64,000 nucleotides of DNA from SW4 sp042466115 (lineage in GTDB: Bacteria > Pseudomonadota > Alphaproteobacteria > Rhodobacterales > Rhodobacteraceae): NCBI RefSeq assembly GCF_042466115.1, contig NZ_JAXHBQ010000001.1, forward strand, positions 1,860,001 to 1,924,000. Direction: 5' to 3'. A program made the translations under genes and the position numbers. Below, piece by piece: positions 50,249-59,791 of the stretch. The notes beneath the pieces were generated by a model. The model saw only the letters and a list, made by a program, of their open reading frames with translations. It made no database searches and was not told the DNA's origin. Position 1 is the first letter of the stretch; the number at the start of each line of letters is the position of its first letter.

Positions 50249-51512
50249 ACGCTTGATCACGGTCTGGGCCTGCTTGGCTGGGTTTTGTCTCTGGTTGCCG
50301 GCAGTGGGCCTTCCGATGGTCGCCCTTCCATTGCAACCCATGGATCTGCTTGTGCTTGCAGGGATACCTCTGATCGCGCTCAACTGGCGGCGGCTTTGCC
50401 TGCGTCTTGGCACCATTGTCATGACCTTTGTTGCCTCGGTTTGCTTATCGTTTTTCGTCGCGGGTGGGGAAATGCTCGTTTTTATGCATGCGCTGGCGCT
50501 GGCGCTCCCTTTCATGCTGCTGATTGGCATTGCCATGCGTTTACCCGATGCACGCAAAAGTTTCCTGCAAGGGTTCCTGATCGGCGCGGGTTGTTCGGTC
50601 GCGCTGTTTTTTGCGCAGCTTGTGGTCGGGGCGGAAACGCTTGATTTCCGCACCAACACCGCTTTCAGTCTGCCACCGCAATATCGGCGCGGCTTTGCCT
50701 TCTTTCCCGAAGTGTCCACATTCGCGACCCATAGTATCATCGCGCTAGCTGTTTGCCTTTGCCTGCTTTTGCATCCGCGCACGAACCCGCGGCACAGGCG
50801 TGTTTTGATGGCGCTTTCGGCAAGCCTGACAGTTGCTCTTCTTCTCAGCCGCTCAACCAGTTTTCTTGTCGTCGCGCCACTTCTTTGCGCGCTTGCGGCA
50901 GGACAGGCCCGCAAACTGGATTCGCGCACATTGTTATGGCTTGTGTTGATCACCGGTCTGGCGGCTGTCCTGCTCACGGTGTTCTTTAACGCATTTTACG
51001 CGGAACGGTTGGAAACAGCGGCAGCTTCACGGTCGGCGGCCATGCGGCTTGCATCGGTTCTTGGTGGGCTTTCGACACTCTGGAGGGGCGAGGTTTTTGG
51101 CGTCGGTTTGGGTGAAAATCACGAAATCCTGCGCCGCGCCTATGATATTGGTCGCGCGCTTGACCTTCGGTTTGGCCAGTTGCCGCAGGGCGTGAACTCG
51201 CAGGTGATCGCCCGCATCTTTGAAGAAGGGTGGCCTGCAGTCGTCAACTTTGCGATCGCAACAGCGCTTCTGTTGCGCGTGGCGCTGACCCGCACAAGTG
51301 ATCCCGTCATCGCAGCCCTTACCGTCATCGCAGCGGGCAGCTTTCTGACCGCGCTTCTGGTTACAGGCTACCGCGGCGTTTACACAAACTGGCTATGGCT
51401 TGCCGTTCCCGCAGCGGTATTGACCGCTCAACACCCGGTGCGGCGCAACACAACACCCAATGTCCGCCCCAGGATTCCCAAGTCCATCAGCAAGGACGCT
51501 TTGCGCACATAG
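50235..51512 (+). CDS. Wzy / O-antigen-ligase-like membrane polymerase (set 2)
   Basis: A 425-residue membrane protein with about ten to twelve helices (WACLAGFCLWLPAVGLPMV; MLVFMHALALALPFMLLIG) and a large periplasmic loop near 270-340 (SVLGGLSTLWRGEVFGVGLGENHEIL boundaries). The GVGLGENHE element resembles the Wzy_C/O-antigen ligase domain. It would polymerise the set-2 repeat. ATG 50235 with AGGTG upstream, in a 14-base overlap with the GT4 gene. The last 28 codons are antisense to the ExoY-type gene. Confidence 0.8.
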   Translation: MRRSERLITVWACLAGFCLWLPAVGLPMVALPLQPMDLLVLAGIPLIALNWRRLCLRLGTIVMTFVASVCLSFFVAGGEMLVFMHALALALPFMLLIGIAMRLPDARKSFLQGFLIGAGCSVALFFAQLVVGAETLDFRTNTAFSLPPQYRRGFAFFPEVSTFATHSIIALAVCLCLLLHPRTNPRHRRVLMALSASLTVALLLSRSTSFLVVAPLLCALAAGQARKLDSRTLLWLVLITGLAAVLLTVFFNAFYAERLETAAASRSAAMRLASVLGGLSTLWRGEVFGVGLGENHEILRRAYDIGRALDLRFGQLPQGVNSQVIARIFEEGWPAVVNFAIATALLLRVALTRTSDPVIAALTVIAAGSFLTALLVTGYRGVYTNWLWLAVPAAVLTAQHPVRRNTTPNVRPRIPKSISKDALRT

Positions 51513-52102
51513 GTCATATCCAACTGAACGCGGTCCGCATAGGCCACATTATTGCGCCCGCTCACCTGCCAAAGACCGGTTATGCCGGGGCGCATCGTGC
51601 AATACGCCCGCTCGAAACCTGCATACTCCTGCAGTTCGGCACGCGGCACGGGGCGGGGGCCGACAAGGCTCATCTCGCCCTTCCACACGTTCCAAAGCTG
51701 CGGCAATTCATCAAGGCTGCACTTGCGCAAGAATCGGCCAAGGCGGGTCACACGTGGATCATCGCGCAACTTGTAGGTTTGCGCCCATTCGCGGGCCGCA
51801 TCGGGATTGCAACGCAAGTGTTCCTTCAGACGTGCACGCGCATCCGGCACCATCGTGCGCAACTTCCAGCACTGAAACGTCCGCCCGTCCTGCCCGACAC
51901 GTTCGTGCCCGAAAAACCCCGCCCCGCCGTCCAGCCGCACGGCGCACCACAACGCACCAACCAGAGGGGCCGCAAGAGGCGCCAAAGCGATGACGCCCGC
52001 AATATCAAGCGCCCGCTTGCCCCTGGACAAATAGCGTGTGGCCCGCGCGCGCGCCAGATCACGCTGAACGAACCCGGGAACATTGAAAACCTCGTGTTTC
52101 AT
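51428..52102 (-). CDS. ExoY-type initiating sugar transferase (set 2)
   Basis: A 224-residue bacterial sugar transferase. An N-terminal hydrophobic helix (ALDIAGVIALAPLAAPLVGAL boundaries about 31-51) is followed by FGHERVGQDGRTFQCWKLRTM (about 64-84), the core SLDELPQLWNVWKGEMSLVG followed by PRP, and RPGITGLWQVSGRN. This set matches ExoY/WbaP-type enzymes transferring galactose- or glucose-1-phosphate to undecaprenyl phosphate. Divergent from the wzc-type gene at 52215; convergent with the polymerase, with an 85-base antisense overlap. Confidence 0.94.
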   Translation of the reverse strand: MKHEVFNVPGFVQRDLARARATRYLSRGKRALDIAGVIALAPLAAPLVGALWCAVRLDGGAGFFGHERVGQDGRTFQCWKLRTMVPDARARLKEHLRCNPDAAREWAQTYKLRDDPRVTRLGRFLRKCSLDELPQLWNVWKGEMSLVGPRPVPRAELQEYAGFERAYCTMRPGITGLWQVSGRNNVAYADRVQLDMTYVRKASLLMDLGILGRTLGVVLRRTGC

Positions 52103-52214
52103 AACTCACCCTCTTTTTCACTCCGTCTTCAATTTCTCGGTTTGCGGTTAAGAAATCCTCCACTCCCCGCGCCTAAAGTCGTTCAAAATCGATGTTTCCA
52201 GAAAGGTGCGTTGC

Positions 52215-54191
52215 ATGAATGCCTTGCCAGACCCCGCCACGATAAATCCTGTTGTGCGCAGATTGCCTTCCACGGCAGGCAACGATGTGATGGACCTTGG
52301 GGAAATGCTGCTGACCCTTTGGCGCGGGAAGTTCTGGATGGTCTGCGCCGCAATGATCACCGCAATTGCCGGACTGGTTTGGGCGATCGGGGTTGCCGAC
52401 CCAAAGTTTCGCGCAACTGCTGTCGTGGTGCTTGATGGTGGGCGCGAACCTGTGGTCGAGTTTTCAGACTTCCTGCCGATGATGACCGGCGATGCAACCG
52501 TGGTGAACACCGAACTTGAGGTCCTGCGCTCGGTCAGCCTGTTGGCCGATGTCGTGACCCAGGCCAATCTGACACGCGATCCTGAATTCAATCCCGCTTT
52601 GCGCCCTGCAGGCCTGTCAAATCTGGCCATCAACGGCGCGCTGGATTTGCTTGGCGTGCCGCCTGCCCCGCCCCTTGCACCGGAACGGATAGACCGGCGC
52701 GCGATGACAGCCACAATTGCTTCGCTAAGCGAGGCATTGTTGGTGCGCAATGTTCCCGACAGCATGGTGTTTGAAATCACGCTTGAAACGGGTGATGCGG
52801 AAAAATCCGCCACGCTCGCCAACCTGCTTGCGGACCGATATCTTGTGCGTCAGTTGGAAACCAAGTTCGAGGCCACGCAACGGGCAACCACATGGTTGAC
52901 TGAAAAAGTCGCCGTTCTTGAAGTTGAACTGGAAACAGCCGAGGGCGCGACCAACCAGTTCGCCGCACAGATGGAACTGATCAGCGCCGAAACGCTCGAC
53001 ATTCTGTCGCAACAGCTCAAGGAAGTGCGCGATCGCATCGCCGCACGTCAAGCAACGATCGACCGCGGCGATTCCACAACCCGTTCGCAGGGGCGCATTG
53101 ATCAGCTGCGCGTGCTCGAAGCGGAATTGTCGGAAAAAATCGCCCGGCAATCGCAGGACCTGGTCGCGCTGGAGCAGTTGGAACGCGAGGCGGCGGCAAA
53201 CCGGCAAATCTACGAATATTTTCTTGGGCGGCTCAAGGAAACCTCTGTCCAGGAGGGTATTCAGCAGGCAGATGCGCGCCTGATGTCAGCAGCGATGATC
53301 CCCGAAGTGCCATCAGCACCGCGCCCGACACTTGTTGCGATCCTTTGCGCTGCCCTTGGCGCGTTTGCCGCCACAATCGCCCTTATCGTCCACGAGGCGC
53401 GCACCGCAACCTTCCGCACCGCAGACGCCCTTGAATCCGCAACCGGCGTGCCTGTCATGGGGCAAATCCCGCGCATCCCCGCACGCCGCCGCCAAAGCGT
53501 TCTCGACTACATTCGCCAGAAACCGAACTCGGCCCCGGTCGAGGCGTTTCGCAACCTGCGCACATCCCTGTTGATGGCAGGTAACGGCCCCGTTCCCTGC
53601 GTGATTGTGTCAACCTCGTCCCTGCCCGGCGAAGGCAAGACAACACAAACGCTGGCGCTGGCACAAAACCTGACCGGTGTGCGTGACAGGGTTTTGGTGA
53701 TCGAAGGCGATGTGCGTCGCCGGGTCTTTCAGGACTATTTCGGCGCGCCCGATACGCCCAGCATGATGCAAGTGTTGTCACGAAAGGCCAAGCTGGAAGA
53801 TGCGGTCTGGCATGATCCCGATATCGGGTTTGACGTGCTGTTTGGCGATGACGCACCTGCCAATGCCGCCGATATCTTTTCGTCCCGCCAGTTTCGCCAA
53901 TTGATACGCACCGCCCGCAAATCCTATGATGTGGTTCTGATCGACACGCCGCCGGTTCTGTTGGTGCCCGATGCACGGGTCATCGGCAAGCTGGCAGATG
54001 CGGTGCTTTATACGGTCCGCTGGGACAAGACCCGCGAAAAACAAGTGCTGCAGGGAATCCGCGCATTTGAAACCGTCGGTGTTCAGGTTACAGGCACGGT
54101 TCTAAGCCAGATCAATGCCCGCGGCATGAAGAAATACGGCTACGGACAGGACTACGGCAATTACGGCACTTCGGGCTATTATCAAAGCTAG
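52215..54191 (+). CDS. Wzc/ExoP-type polysaccharide copolymerase and tyrosine autokinase (set 2)
   Basis: A 658-residue paralogue of the kinase at 19288. Wzz domain with first helix (FWMVCAAMITAIAGLVWAI), periplasmic coiled coils, second helix (LVAILCAALGAFAATIALIV), then BY-kinase with Walker A LPGEGKTT (K475), A' VIEGDVRRRV and Walker B VVLIDTPPVLLVPD. C-terminal tyrosines: YGYGQDYGNYGTSGYY. Start ATG 52215 with AAGGTG upstream. It controls chain length and export of the set-2 polymer; no OPX partner lies next to it. Confidence 0.95.
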   Translation: MNALPDPATINPVVRRLPSTAGNDVMDLGEMLLTLWRGKFWMVCAAMITAIAGLVWAIGVADPKFRATAVVVLDGGREPVVEFSDFLPMMTGDATVVNTELEVLRSVSLLADVVTQANLTRDPEFNPALRPAGLSNLAINGALDLLGVPPAPPLAPERIDRRAMTATIASLSEALLVRNVPDSMVFEITLETGDAEKSATLANLLADRYLVRQLETKFEATQRATTWLTEKVAVLEVELETAEGATNQFAAQMELISAETLDILSQQLKEVRDRIAARQATIDRGDSTTRSQGRIDQLRVLEAELSEKIARQSQDLVALEQLEREAAANRQIYEYFLGRLKETSVQEGIQQADARLMSAAMIPEVPSAPRPTLVAILCAALGAFAATIALIVHEARTATFRTADALESATGVPVMGQIPRIPARRRQSVLDYIRQKPNSAPVEAFRNLRTSLLMAGNGPVPCVIVSTSSLPGEGKTTQTLALAQNLTGVRDRVLVIEGDVRRRVFQDYFGAPDTPSMMQVLSRKAKLEDAVWHDPDIGFDVLFGDDAPANAADIFSSRQFRQLIRTARKSYDVVLIDTPPVLLVPDARVIGKLADAVLYTVRWDKTREKQVLQGIRAFETVGVQVTGTVLSQINARGMKKYGYGQDYGNYGTSGYYQS

Positions 54192-55342
54192 GTGTATTTC
54201 GCCGCGGCCCGCCCGGCATGCCGTCCGGTCGCAAGGCAGGCGGTGATCAGGTAGCCACCTGTCGGCGCTTCCCAATCCAGCATCTCTCCGGCGCAAAAGA
54301 CGCCGGAGCGATCGCGTAGCATCAGGTTCCCGTCCAACGCGTCAAACCGAATGCCACCGGCTGTCGATATCGCCTCGTCCAACGGTCGCGGCCCAATTTG
54401 GGGCACCGGCAACGCCTTGAGCAGACCTGCTAAATCTTGCGGAAACGGACGCCCGAATTCATTGACGAGTGCGGCGCGAACACCCTCGAGGCGCAGGGCT
54501 TTGCGCAGGTGGTTTGCGAGGCTTGCCTTCCCGCGCGGGCGCGACAGACGCAGTTCAATATCCTGGATCGTCAGATCGGGAAACAGATCAAGCACAAGGT
54601 CTGCCCCATCCCGCATCGCGGCAGATACGGCATAAACCCCGCCCCCCTCGATCCCGCGGGCCGACACAACAAATTCGCCACGCAGTGTTTGACCACCTGC
54701 TGACAAGGCACATCCCTTTACCGCGCTACCAAAATGGCGGGTCATGTGATCCGACCACGGCACGACAAACCCGACGTTTGCGGGCTGAAACGGCGCTGTT
54801 TGACCGGCAAATTGCGCGGCCCACGCACCGTTTGATCCCAATCGCGCCCAACTCGCCCCGCCCATCGCCATTACGGTGACATCGAACCCGACTACCTGCC
54901 GACCTTCGGGCGTGTCAAAAGATGCACTTGCGCCGTCCCACCCCGTCCAGCGCCAGCGCTGGCGAAACGTCACCCCTGCCCCTGCCAATCGCTGCAACCA
55001 CGCACGCAGCAATGGCGATGCCTTCATCGCGGTTGGAAAGACACGACCCGACGAGCCCGTAAAAAGATGCTGCCCCAAGCCTTGCGCCCAGACCTTGACC
55101 TGTTCCGGCCCAAATCCATCCAAAGCCACCCGCAAAGTCGCGGGCATTTCGGGGAAAGCCGCCATGAACGCCTGCTGATCAACATCCATCGTAAGGTTCA
55201 AACCGGATTTGCCCGCCATCAGAAACTTGCGTCCAACCGATGGCATTGCATCGCAAACGATAACCTTCAGGCCCGCACCTGCCAGTTCTTCGGCGGCCAT
55301 CAAACCGGCAGGACCCGCGCCGATCACCAGCCCCGTTTTCAC
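54188..55342 (-). CDS. HI0933/BaiN-type FAD-dependent oxidoreductase
   Basis: A 384-residue flavoprotein of the TIGR03862/HI0933-like family. FAD-binding GAGPAGLMAAEEL near 8-20, GKSGLNLTMD (about 44-53), VMAMGGASWARLGSNG in the middle, and the C-terminal TAGGIRFDALD and CAGEMLDWEAPTGGYLI, where FAD contacts lie. The reaction is unknown for most members. GTG start at 55340-55342 overlaps the MscS stop (GTGA). Its stop overlaps the kinase stop by 4 bases, tail to tail. Confidence 0.9.
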   Translation of the reverse strand: MKTGLVIGAGPAGLMAAEELAGAGLKVIVCDAMPSVGRKFLMAGKSGLNLTMDVDQQAFMAAFPEMPATLRVALDGFGPEQVKVWAQGLGQHLFTGSSGRVFPTAMKASPLLRAWLQRLAGAGVTFRQRWRWTGWDGASASFDTPEGRQVVGFDVTVMAMGGASWARLGSNGAWAAQFAGQTAPFQPANVGFVVPWSDHMTRHFGSAVKGCALSAGGQTLRGEFVVSARGIEGGGVYAVSAAMRDGADLVLDLFPDLTIQDIELRLSRPRGKASLANHLRKALRLEGVRAALVNEFGRPFPQDLAGLLKALPVPQIGPRPLDEAISTAGGIRFDALDGNLMLRDRSGVFCAGEMLDWEAPTGGYLITACLATGRHAGRAAAKYT

Positions 55343-56664
55343 GAGTCCGGTGATGGCGGGAACCCGCCCTTGATCTCGACCACGCGCTGTGGATAGGGAA
55401 TCTCGATACCTTCAGCCTTGAGGGCGTTCCAGATCAGGAACAGCACATCTGACGTGTATTTGTTGCGACCATCATCCAGGCCGTTTACCCAGAATTCGAC
55501 GGCGAAATCGACACCGCTGTCACCAAACCCGCGCAACTCGCAGTCTGGTGGAAAGGGTTTGCTCAGGACTTCTTTGTGCGATGCCACAGCCGCTTCGACC
55601 AATGGCGGAACAAGGTTGATATCGGTGTCATAGCTGACCGAGAACGCCGCCTCGTAGCGGTTGGCAGAGCCCAAGTCCGAGTAGTTGACGACCCGCGTTG
55701 TGATAAAATCCTCGTTCGGGACAACGATCCAGCGGCCGTCAAAGGTTTCCAGAATTGCGGCACGCGCGGTCATCTTGATTATCGTGCCCGCTTCGCCGCC
55801 GTCCAGCTCGACATAGTCACCAACCGTTGCCTGCCCTTCCAGCAAAAGGATCACCCCGGAAATGAAGTTCGAGGCGATCTTTTGAAGACCAAAGCCAAGG
55901 CCGACACCAACAGCCCCGCCCAACACCGCAAGCGAGGTCAGCGAAATCCCCATGATGTTCATCAAAACCAGAAATGCCACGCCAAATATGACGATCTCGG
56001 CGGCTTTCACGGCCAGTTGACGGGTTGCCGGGCGCATCTCTTTCTGACCCGACAGGAACTGCGTCGATTGGTCATTCGACCAACGGCCCAACCAGAAAAT
56101 CACACCCGCAACGACAACAAACTGCAACAACCAGAACAAGTTGAACGAAAGATTGCCCAAGGGCACGACAGTGGCCTCAAGCCGCGCGGCAACCGGTCCG
56201 GTCAACCCAACGGCATACAGGGCGGCAATTGGGACAAGCACATACTTGCCAAGCAGTTTCAGGAACGGATCCTTGAGCATGTCGCGCGCAAGCGCCCGCG
56301 CCGCAAGAAACAGGAACACTCGCTTGCCAAAGGCAATCACCGCACCTGAACCAAACAGTGACAGCGTGATTTGCTCTCCGATGGCCGTCAAGGCATAGGC
56401 CAGCAGCGGAAGAAGCAAAGGCAAGAAGATCAACACGAAACGGCGCGCCTTGGCGATCACACCTTGATTGTCCTGCGCCGGTTCAAGCAAACGCTGAATC
56501 CGCGGCGACGCCTTTCGAGAGATAATCACCGCCAGCAAATAGGCCACGATCAGAATACCAAACTGCGACCAGGCGGCCGGGCTAAGCAGCCAGTCTTTCG
56601 CAAGCGCGATCACCTGATCCAGATACCCTTGAATCATCACGACGATATCATTGCCTTGGCCCAT
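55339..56664 (-). CDS. MscS-family mechanosensitive channel
   Basis: A 441-residue inner-membrane channel protein with about five to six helices. The pore helix region is SLTSLAVLGGAVGVGLGFGLQ, followed by KIASNFISG and the MscS beta domain (LLLEGQATVGDYVELDGGEAG, AILETFDGRWIVVPNEDFI). It opens under membrane tension to release solutes. Two start codons are adjacent, GTG and ATG; ATG 56664 is preferred. Translationally coupled to the flavoprotein. Confidence 0.93.
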   Translation of the reverse strand: MGQGNDIVVMIQGYLDQVIALAKDWLLSPAAWSQFGILIVAYLLAVIISRKASPRIQRLLEPAQDNQGVIAKARRFVLIFLPLLLPLLAYALTAIGEQITLSLFGSGAVIAFGKRVFLFLAARALARDMLKDPFLKLLGKYVLVPIAALYAVGLTGPVAARLEATVVPLGNLSFNLFWLLQFVVVAGVIFWLGRWSNDQSTQFLSGQKEMRPATRQLAVKAAEIVIFGVAFLVLMNIMGISLTSLAVLGGAVGVGLGFGLQKIASNFISGVILLLEGQATVGDYVELDGGEAGTIIKMTARAAILETFDGRWIVVPNEDFITTRVVNYSDLGSANRYEAAFSVSYDTDINLVPPLVEAAVASHKEVLSKPFPPDCELRGFGDSGVDFAVEFWVNGLDDGRNKYTSDVLFLIWNALKAEGIEIPYPQRVVEIKGGFPPSPDS

Positions 56665-56721
56665 CACACCCTCCGCAGCGGTTCAATTCGGTTTTGCACT
56701 GCTTTGGCGCAGCACACAACG

Positions 56722-57327
56722 TTAGATCACCGCCTTTATCTGCGCCAGCAGGCCGGGTTTGGCCGCCATGGCAGGGCCGATCAACGTGTTGATCGTCGCC
56801 TCAAGCGCAGCATGATCATCCACAACCCGATCAACCAGACCACAGGTCAATGCCTGGGCTGCGGTCAGTTTTGCGCCGGTCAGCAGCATGAGTTTCGCGC
56901 GCGCAGGCCCGACCAGCGCACGCAGGCGAGCAGGGTCCGAAGGCTGCGGCATGACGCCCATCTTGATCACGGGGTAAAAGAACGTCGCGCCATCAACGGC
57001 AACCCGCAAATCACAGGCCAGCACCATCCCCAGCGCGCCACCCGCGACGGTGCCGTTCAGCGCGGCGATCGTCAGACCTGAAAACCCCGCGATTGCACCT
57101 GACAGCTTTTCCCATGCGGGGCTGGTGGCAAGGCCTTGTTTCACCGCCTCAAGGTCCGCGCCAGCGCTAAACACGCGTCCCTCGCCGGTCAAGACGATCA
57201 CCTGCGCGTCTGAGCCCAGCACCGCATCGGCCAGATCGTTCAGCATGCCTTCGGTCAGTGCATTCGCCTTGCCGGCCCGTGCAAGGGTCAGCGTCAGCAC
57301 GCCATCGCTTGTCGCAGCGGGGATCAT
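56722..57327 (-). CDS. Crotonase-fold protein lacking both catalytic glutamates
   Basis: A 201-residue enoyl-CoA hydratase/isomerase-family protein, shorter than the usual 260. The CoA and oxyanion-hole segments are kept (VFSAGADLEAV; GTVAGGALGMVLACDL). The two catalytic glutamates of crotonase are absent: in AGGALGMVLACD glycine stands where Glu144 belongs, and in FFYPVIKMG valine stands where Glu164 belongs. A hydratase reaction is therefore unlikely; other crotonase chemistry or isomerase activity is possible. Its ATG overlaps the SDR stop. Confidence 0.85.
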   Translation of the reverse strand: MIPAATSDGVLTLTLARAGKANALTEGMLNDLADAVLGSDAQVIVLTGEGRVFSAGADLEAVKQGLATSPAWEKLSGAIAGFSGLTIAALNGTVAGGALGMVLACDLRVAVDGATFFYPVIKMGVMPQPSDPARLRALVGPARAKLMLLTGAKLTAAQALTCGLVDRVVDDHAALEATINTLIGPAMAAKPGLLAQIKAVI

Positions 57328-58073
57328 GTCAGCCCCACCGCACGGCGAATGTCAGGGTCGCGCAAAGATATATCATCGCCCAGGAACCCGTCTGACGCCG
57401 GGGAACACATCCAGACCAATGCTTGTGCCGGCCATTCGGGCGGAATGTGGTCGGACCAATCTAGTTGGCTCACCGGGTTGATGCCTGATGCCTTGATCTC
57501 GCGCTGCATATCGGTTGCGACAGTTCCGGGTGACAGGCCAAGCACACGCACCCCCTGCGCGCGATATTCCTTATCAACCACGCGCGTCAGCATGTAAGCG
57601 CCCGCCTTTGATGCACAATAGGCAGACCAACCCTCGACCGGCCCATGTGCCGCACCGGACGATACTGTAATGATGGTGCCCTGCCCTTGCTTTTGCATGA
57701 CGGGCAAGACGGCGTGCATTCCGTTGAACACGCCTTTGAGGTTGATGTCGATCAGCCTGCCCCATTCATCGGGGTCCGTGTCAGCCAGATGGCCAATCGG
57801 ATCAATGGCACCTGCATTGCCGATCAAAACATCAAGACGACCAAAGGTGCGCAAGGTTGTGTCAACAGCAGCACCAAACGCTGCGCGGTCACTGACATCG
57901 CACGCGATTGCAATCGCATCCGCACCAATGTCCGAAGCAAGTCCGGCAAGGGCATCCGCACTGCGCGCCAGCAACGCAACCTTGGCACCGCGCGCCGCAA
58001 ATATGCGGGCCGCAGCCGCCCCGATACCGCGGCTTGCGCCTGAAATCATTACAACCTGACCAGTCAAATCCAT
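57324..58073 (-). CDS. Short-chain dehydrogenase/reductase
   Basis: A 249-residue classical SDR. NAD(P) motif SGASRGIGAA (11-20), NAG (86-88), catalytic S138-S139, Y152 and K156 (AYCASKAG). It likely reduces or oxidises a hydroxy/keto group; the substrate is unknown. ATG at 58071-58073 with AGGGAA upstream. Translationally coupled to the crotonase-like gene, which suggests both act on an acyl substrate. Confidence 0.93.
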   Translation of the reverse strand: MDLTGQVVMISGASRGIGAAAARIFAARGAKVALLARSADALAGLASDIGADAIAIACDVSDRAAFGAAVDTTLRTFGRLDVLIGNAGAIDPIGHLADTDPDEWGRLIDINLKGVFNGMHAVLPVMQKQGQGTIITVSSGAAHGPVEGWSAYCASKAGAYMLTRVVDKEYRAQGVRVLGLSPGTVATDMQREIKASGINPVSQLDWSDHIPPEWPAQALVWMCSPASDGFLGDDISLRDPDIRRAVGLT

Positions 58074-58201
58074 GTTTATTCCCTTTCTTGACTTTCCAAC
58101 CTAGTATTGCGCCCCTACCTAAAGGTCCAGAATTCCAGACCTTGACCTTGGTGGGCAAGCGTCGGACATTTGCGTGATTAGACAGCAGGAAAGGTTTTCA
58201 A

Positions 58202-59722
58202 ATGATCATTTTCAAAGGCGCACGAAGCGCGGTTTGCGTCGCGGCGATTTTCGCGGGTTCGACCGCATTTGCGGATGTTACTGCACAACAGGTCTGGGAC
58301 AATTGGAAAGACCAGATGGACCTTTATGGCGAAGGCGGCGTGACAATCGGCAGCGAAGCGATGTCGGGCAGCACGCTTACCGTCACTGACCTTGTCATCC
58401 AGATGAGCGATCCCGAAGCAAGCATTACGGCCACGCTTGACGAAATCCAACTGACTGAAATGGGCGATGGCACAGTGTCGATCACCATGTCGGAAACCTA
58501 TCCGATGGCCGTTACACTGACCCCAACGTATGGCGACGCGACAACCCTGAACATTGTTGCGCGCAACCAAGGCATGTCGCTGATCGTCAGCGGCACCCCT
58601 GATGTGATGGACTATGCGCTAAGCGTTCAAAGCTACGAAATCGCGCTTGACGGGATCGAAGGTGATGGCGCCGACGAAGTCGACATCAACGCCGCCGCGA
58701 TCACAATGACAAACCTTGCAGGCAATTACGTCACCCGCACAGATACCCTGCAACGGGTCGATTATGCGCTGACCGTCGACTCGATTGCTGTCGCCGCGGA
58801 CGTGCGCGAACCCGGTGGTGAGGGCATGTTTGTGATGAACGGCGCGCTTGCCGATGTGACAGCACAGGCCAAGATCGCCCTCCCGATTGATATGGATATG
58901 GACGCCCCGGAATCCGCATTTGTTGACGGCTTGTCGATCGAAGGTGGCTATTCTTTTGGCGCGACCAACTATGACTTTGATTTCAACGCTGATGGCGAAC
59001 AGGCTGACGGCACTGCAAGTATCGACGGCGGTTCGCTGACCCTCGCGATGGACATGGACGGCTTGCTTTACGAAGGTGAAACGCGCGGCGTGAACGTTTT
59101 GTTCAACGTCCCAAGCGAGCTTCCCTTCCCTGTCGAGGCGCAGTTGGGGGCATACGGTTTCGCGATGGACGTGCCGCTAAGCAGCGCTGACGAACCACGC
59201 GATTTCGCGCTGTCCCTGACCATCGCCGACCTGACGGTCAGCAACGGCATCTGGAACATGATTGATCCGGGCGAAATCCTGCCGCGCGATGCGGCAACAG
59301 CCTCCTTTGCACTTTCGGGCAGTGCGACGCCGTTTTTTGACCTGCTTGATCCCGAACAGGCCGAAGCCGCGGCAATGTCCGACGTCCCGGGTGAATTGAA
59401 CAGCTTGTCACTTGATAGCCTGAAACTGGCAATTGCAGGTGCCCTGATCACCGGTGACGGCAGCTTTACGTTTGATAACGATGATCTTGCCACATTTGAC
59501 GGCTTTCCCCGCCCCGAAGGTGCGCTTTCCCTCAATATCAATGGTGTGAACGGGCTGATCGACAAACTGATCCAGATGGGCATTTTGCCCGAAGAAGACG
59601 CGATGGGCGGACGCATGATGCTGGGCATGTTCGCAACACCGGTCGGCGATGATATGCTGACCTCGACCATCGAAGTGAACAGCGAAGGACATGTGTTGGC
59701 CAACGGCCAGCGTCTGCGCTAA
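58202..59722 (+). CDS. DUF2125 periplasmic protein, first copy
   Basis: A 506-residue protein with a signal peptide (AVCVAAIFAGSTAFA, cleaved before DVTAQQVWDNW). The mature part is beta-rich and acidic, typical of the Rhodobacterales DUF2125 family. Function unknown. The C-terminal 36 residues (from RMMLGMFATPVGDD to NGQRLR) are almost identical to those of the next gene, showing a tandem duplication. A rho-independent terminator follows. Confidence 0.88.
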   Translation: MIIFKGARSAVCVAAIFAGSTAFADVTAQQVWDNWKDQMDLYGEGGVTIGSEAMSGSTLTVTDLVIQMSDPEASITATLDEIQLTEMGDGTVSITMSETYPMAVTLTPTYGDATTLNIVARNQGMSLIVSGTPDVMDYALSVQSYEIALDGIEGDGADEVDINAAAITMTNLAGNYVTRTDTLQRVDYALTVDSIAVAADVREPGGEGMFVMNGALADVTAQAKIALPIDMDMDAPESAFVDGLSIEGGYSFGATNYDFDFNADGEQADGTASIDGGSLTLAMDMDGLLYEGETRGVNVLFNVPSELPFPVEAQLGAYGFAMDVPLSSADEPRDFALSLTIADLTVSNGIWNMIDPGEILPRDAATASFALSGSATPFFDLLDPEQAEAAAMSDVPGELNSLSLDSLKLAIAGALITGDGSFTFDNDDLATFDGFPRPEGALSLNINGVNGLIDKLIQMGILPEEDAMGGRMMLGMFATPVGDDMLTSTIEVNSEGHVLANGQRLR

Positions 59723-59740
59723 ACCTATCTTGTATCGTAA

Positions 59741-59774
59741 GGGGCCGCGCCCGACAGTGCGGCCCCGTTTTTTG
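59741..59774 (+). terminator. Rho-independent terminator
   Basis: GGGGCCGC (59741-59748) pairs with GCGGCCCC (59759-59766), a ten-base loop, then GTTTTTTG. It separates the two DUF2125 genes. Confidence 0.92.
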
Positions 59775-59791
59775 TCAAAGGACACCTGCAT

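Noticed and set aside
48776..50977. A 733-codon open frame on the minus strand
   Set aside because: It is exactly opposite the sulfotransferase, GT4 and polymerase genes, has no recognisable domain and is rich in R, S and Q. An antisense by-product of GC-rich codon use.
13650..54200. Whole polysaccharide region as a recently acquired island
   Set aside because: No tRNA, integrase, transposase or direct-repeat boundary is seen, and codon use looks like that of the flanking housekeeping genes by eye; a computed compositional test would be needed.
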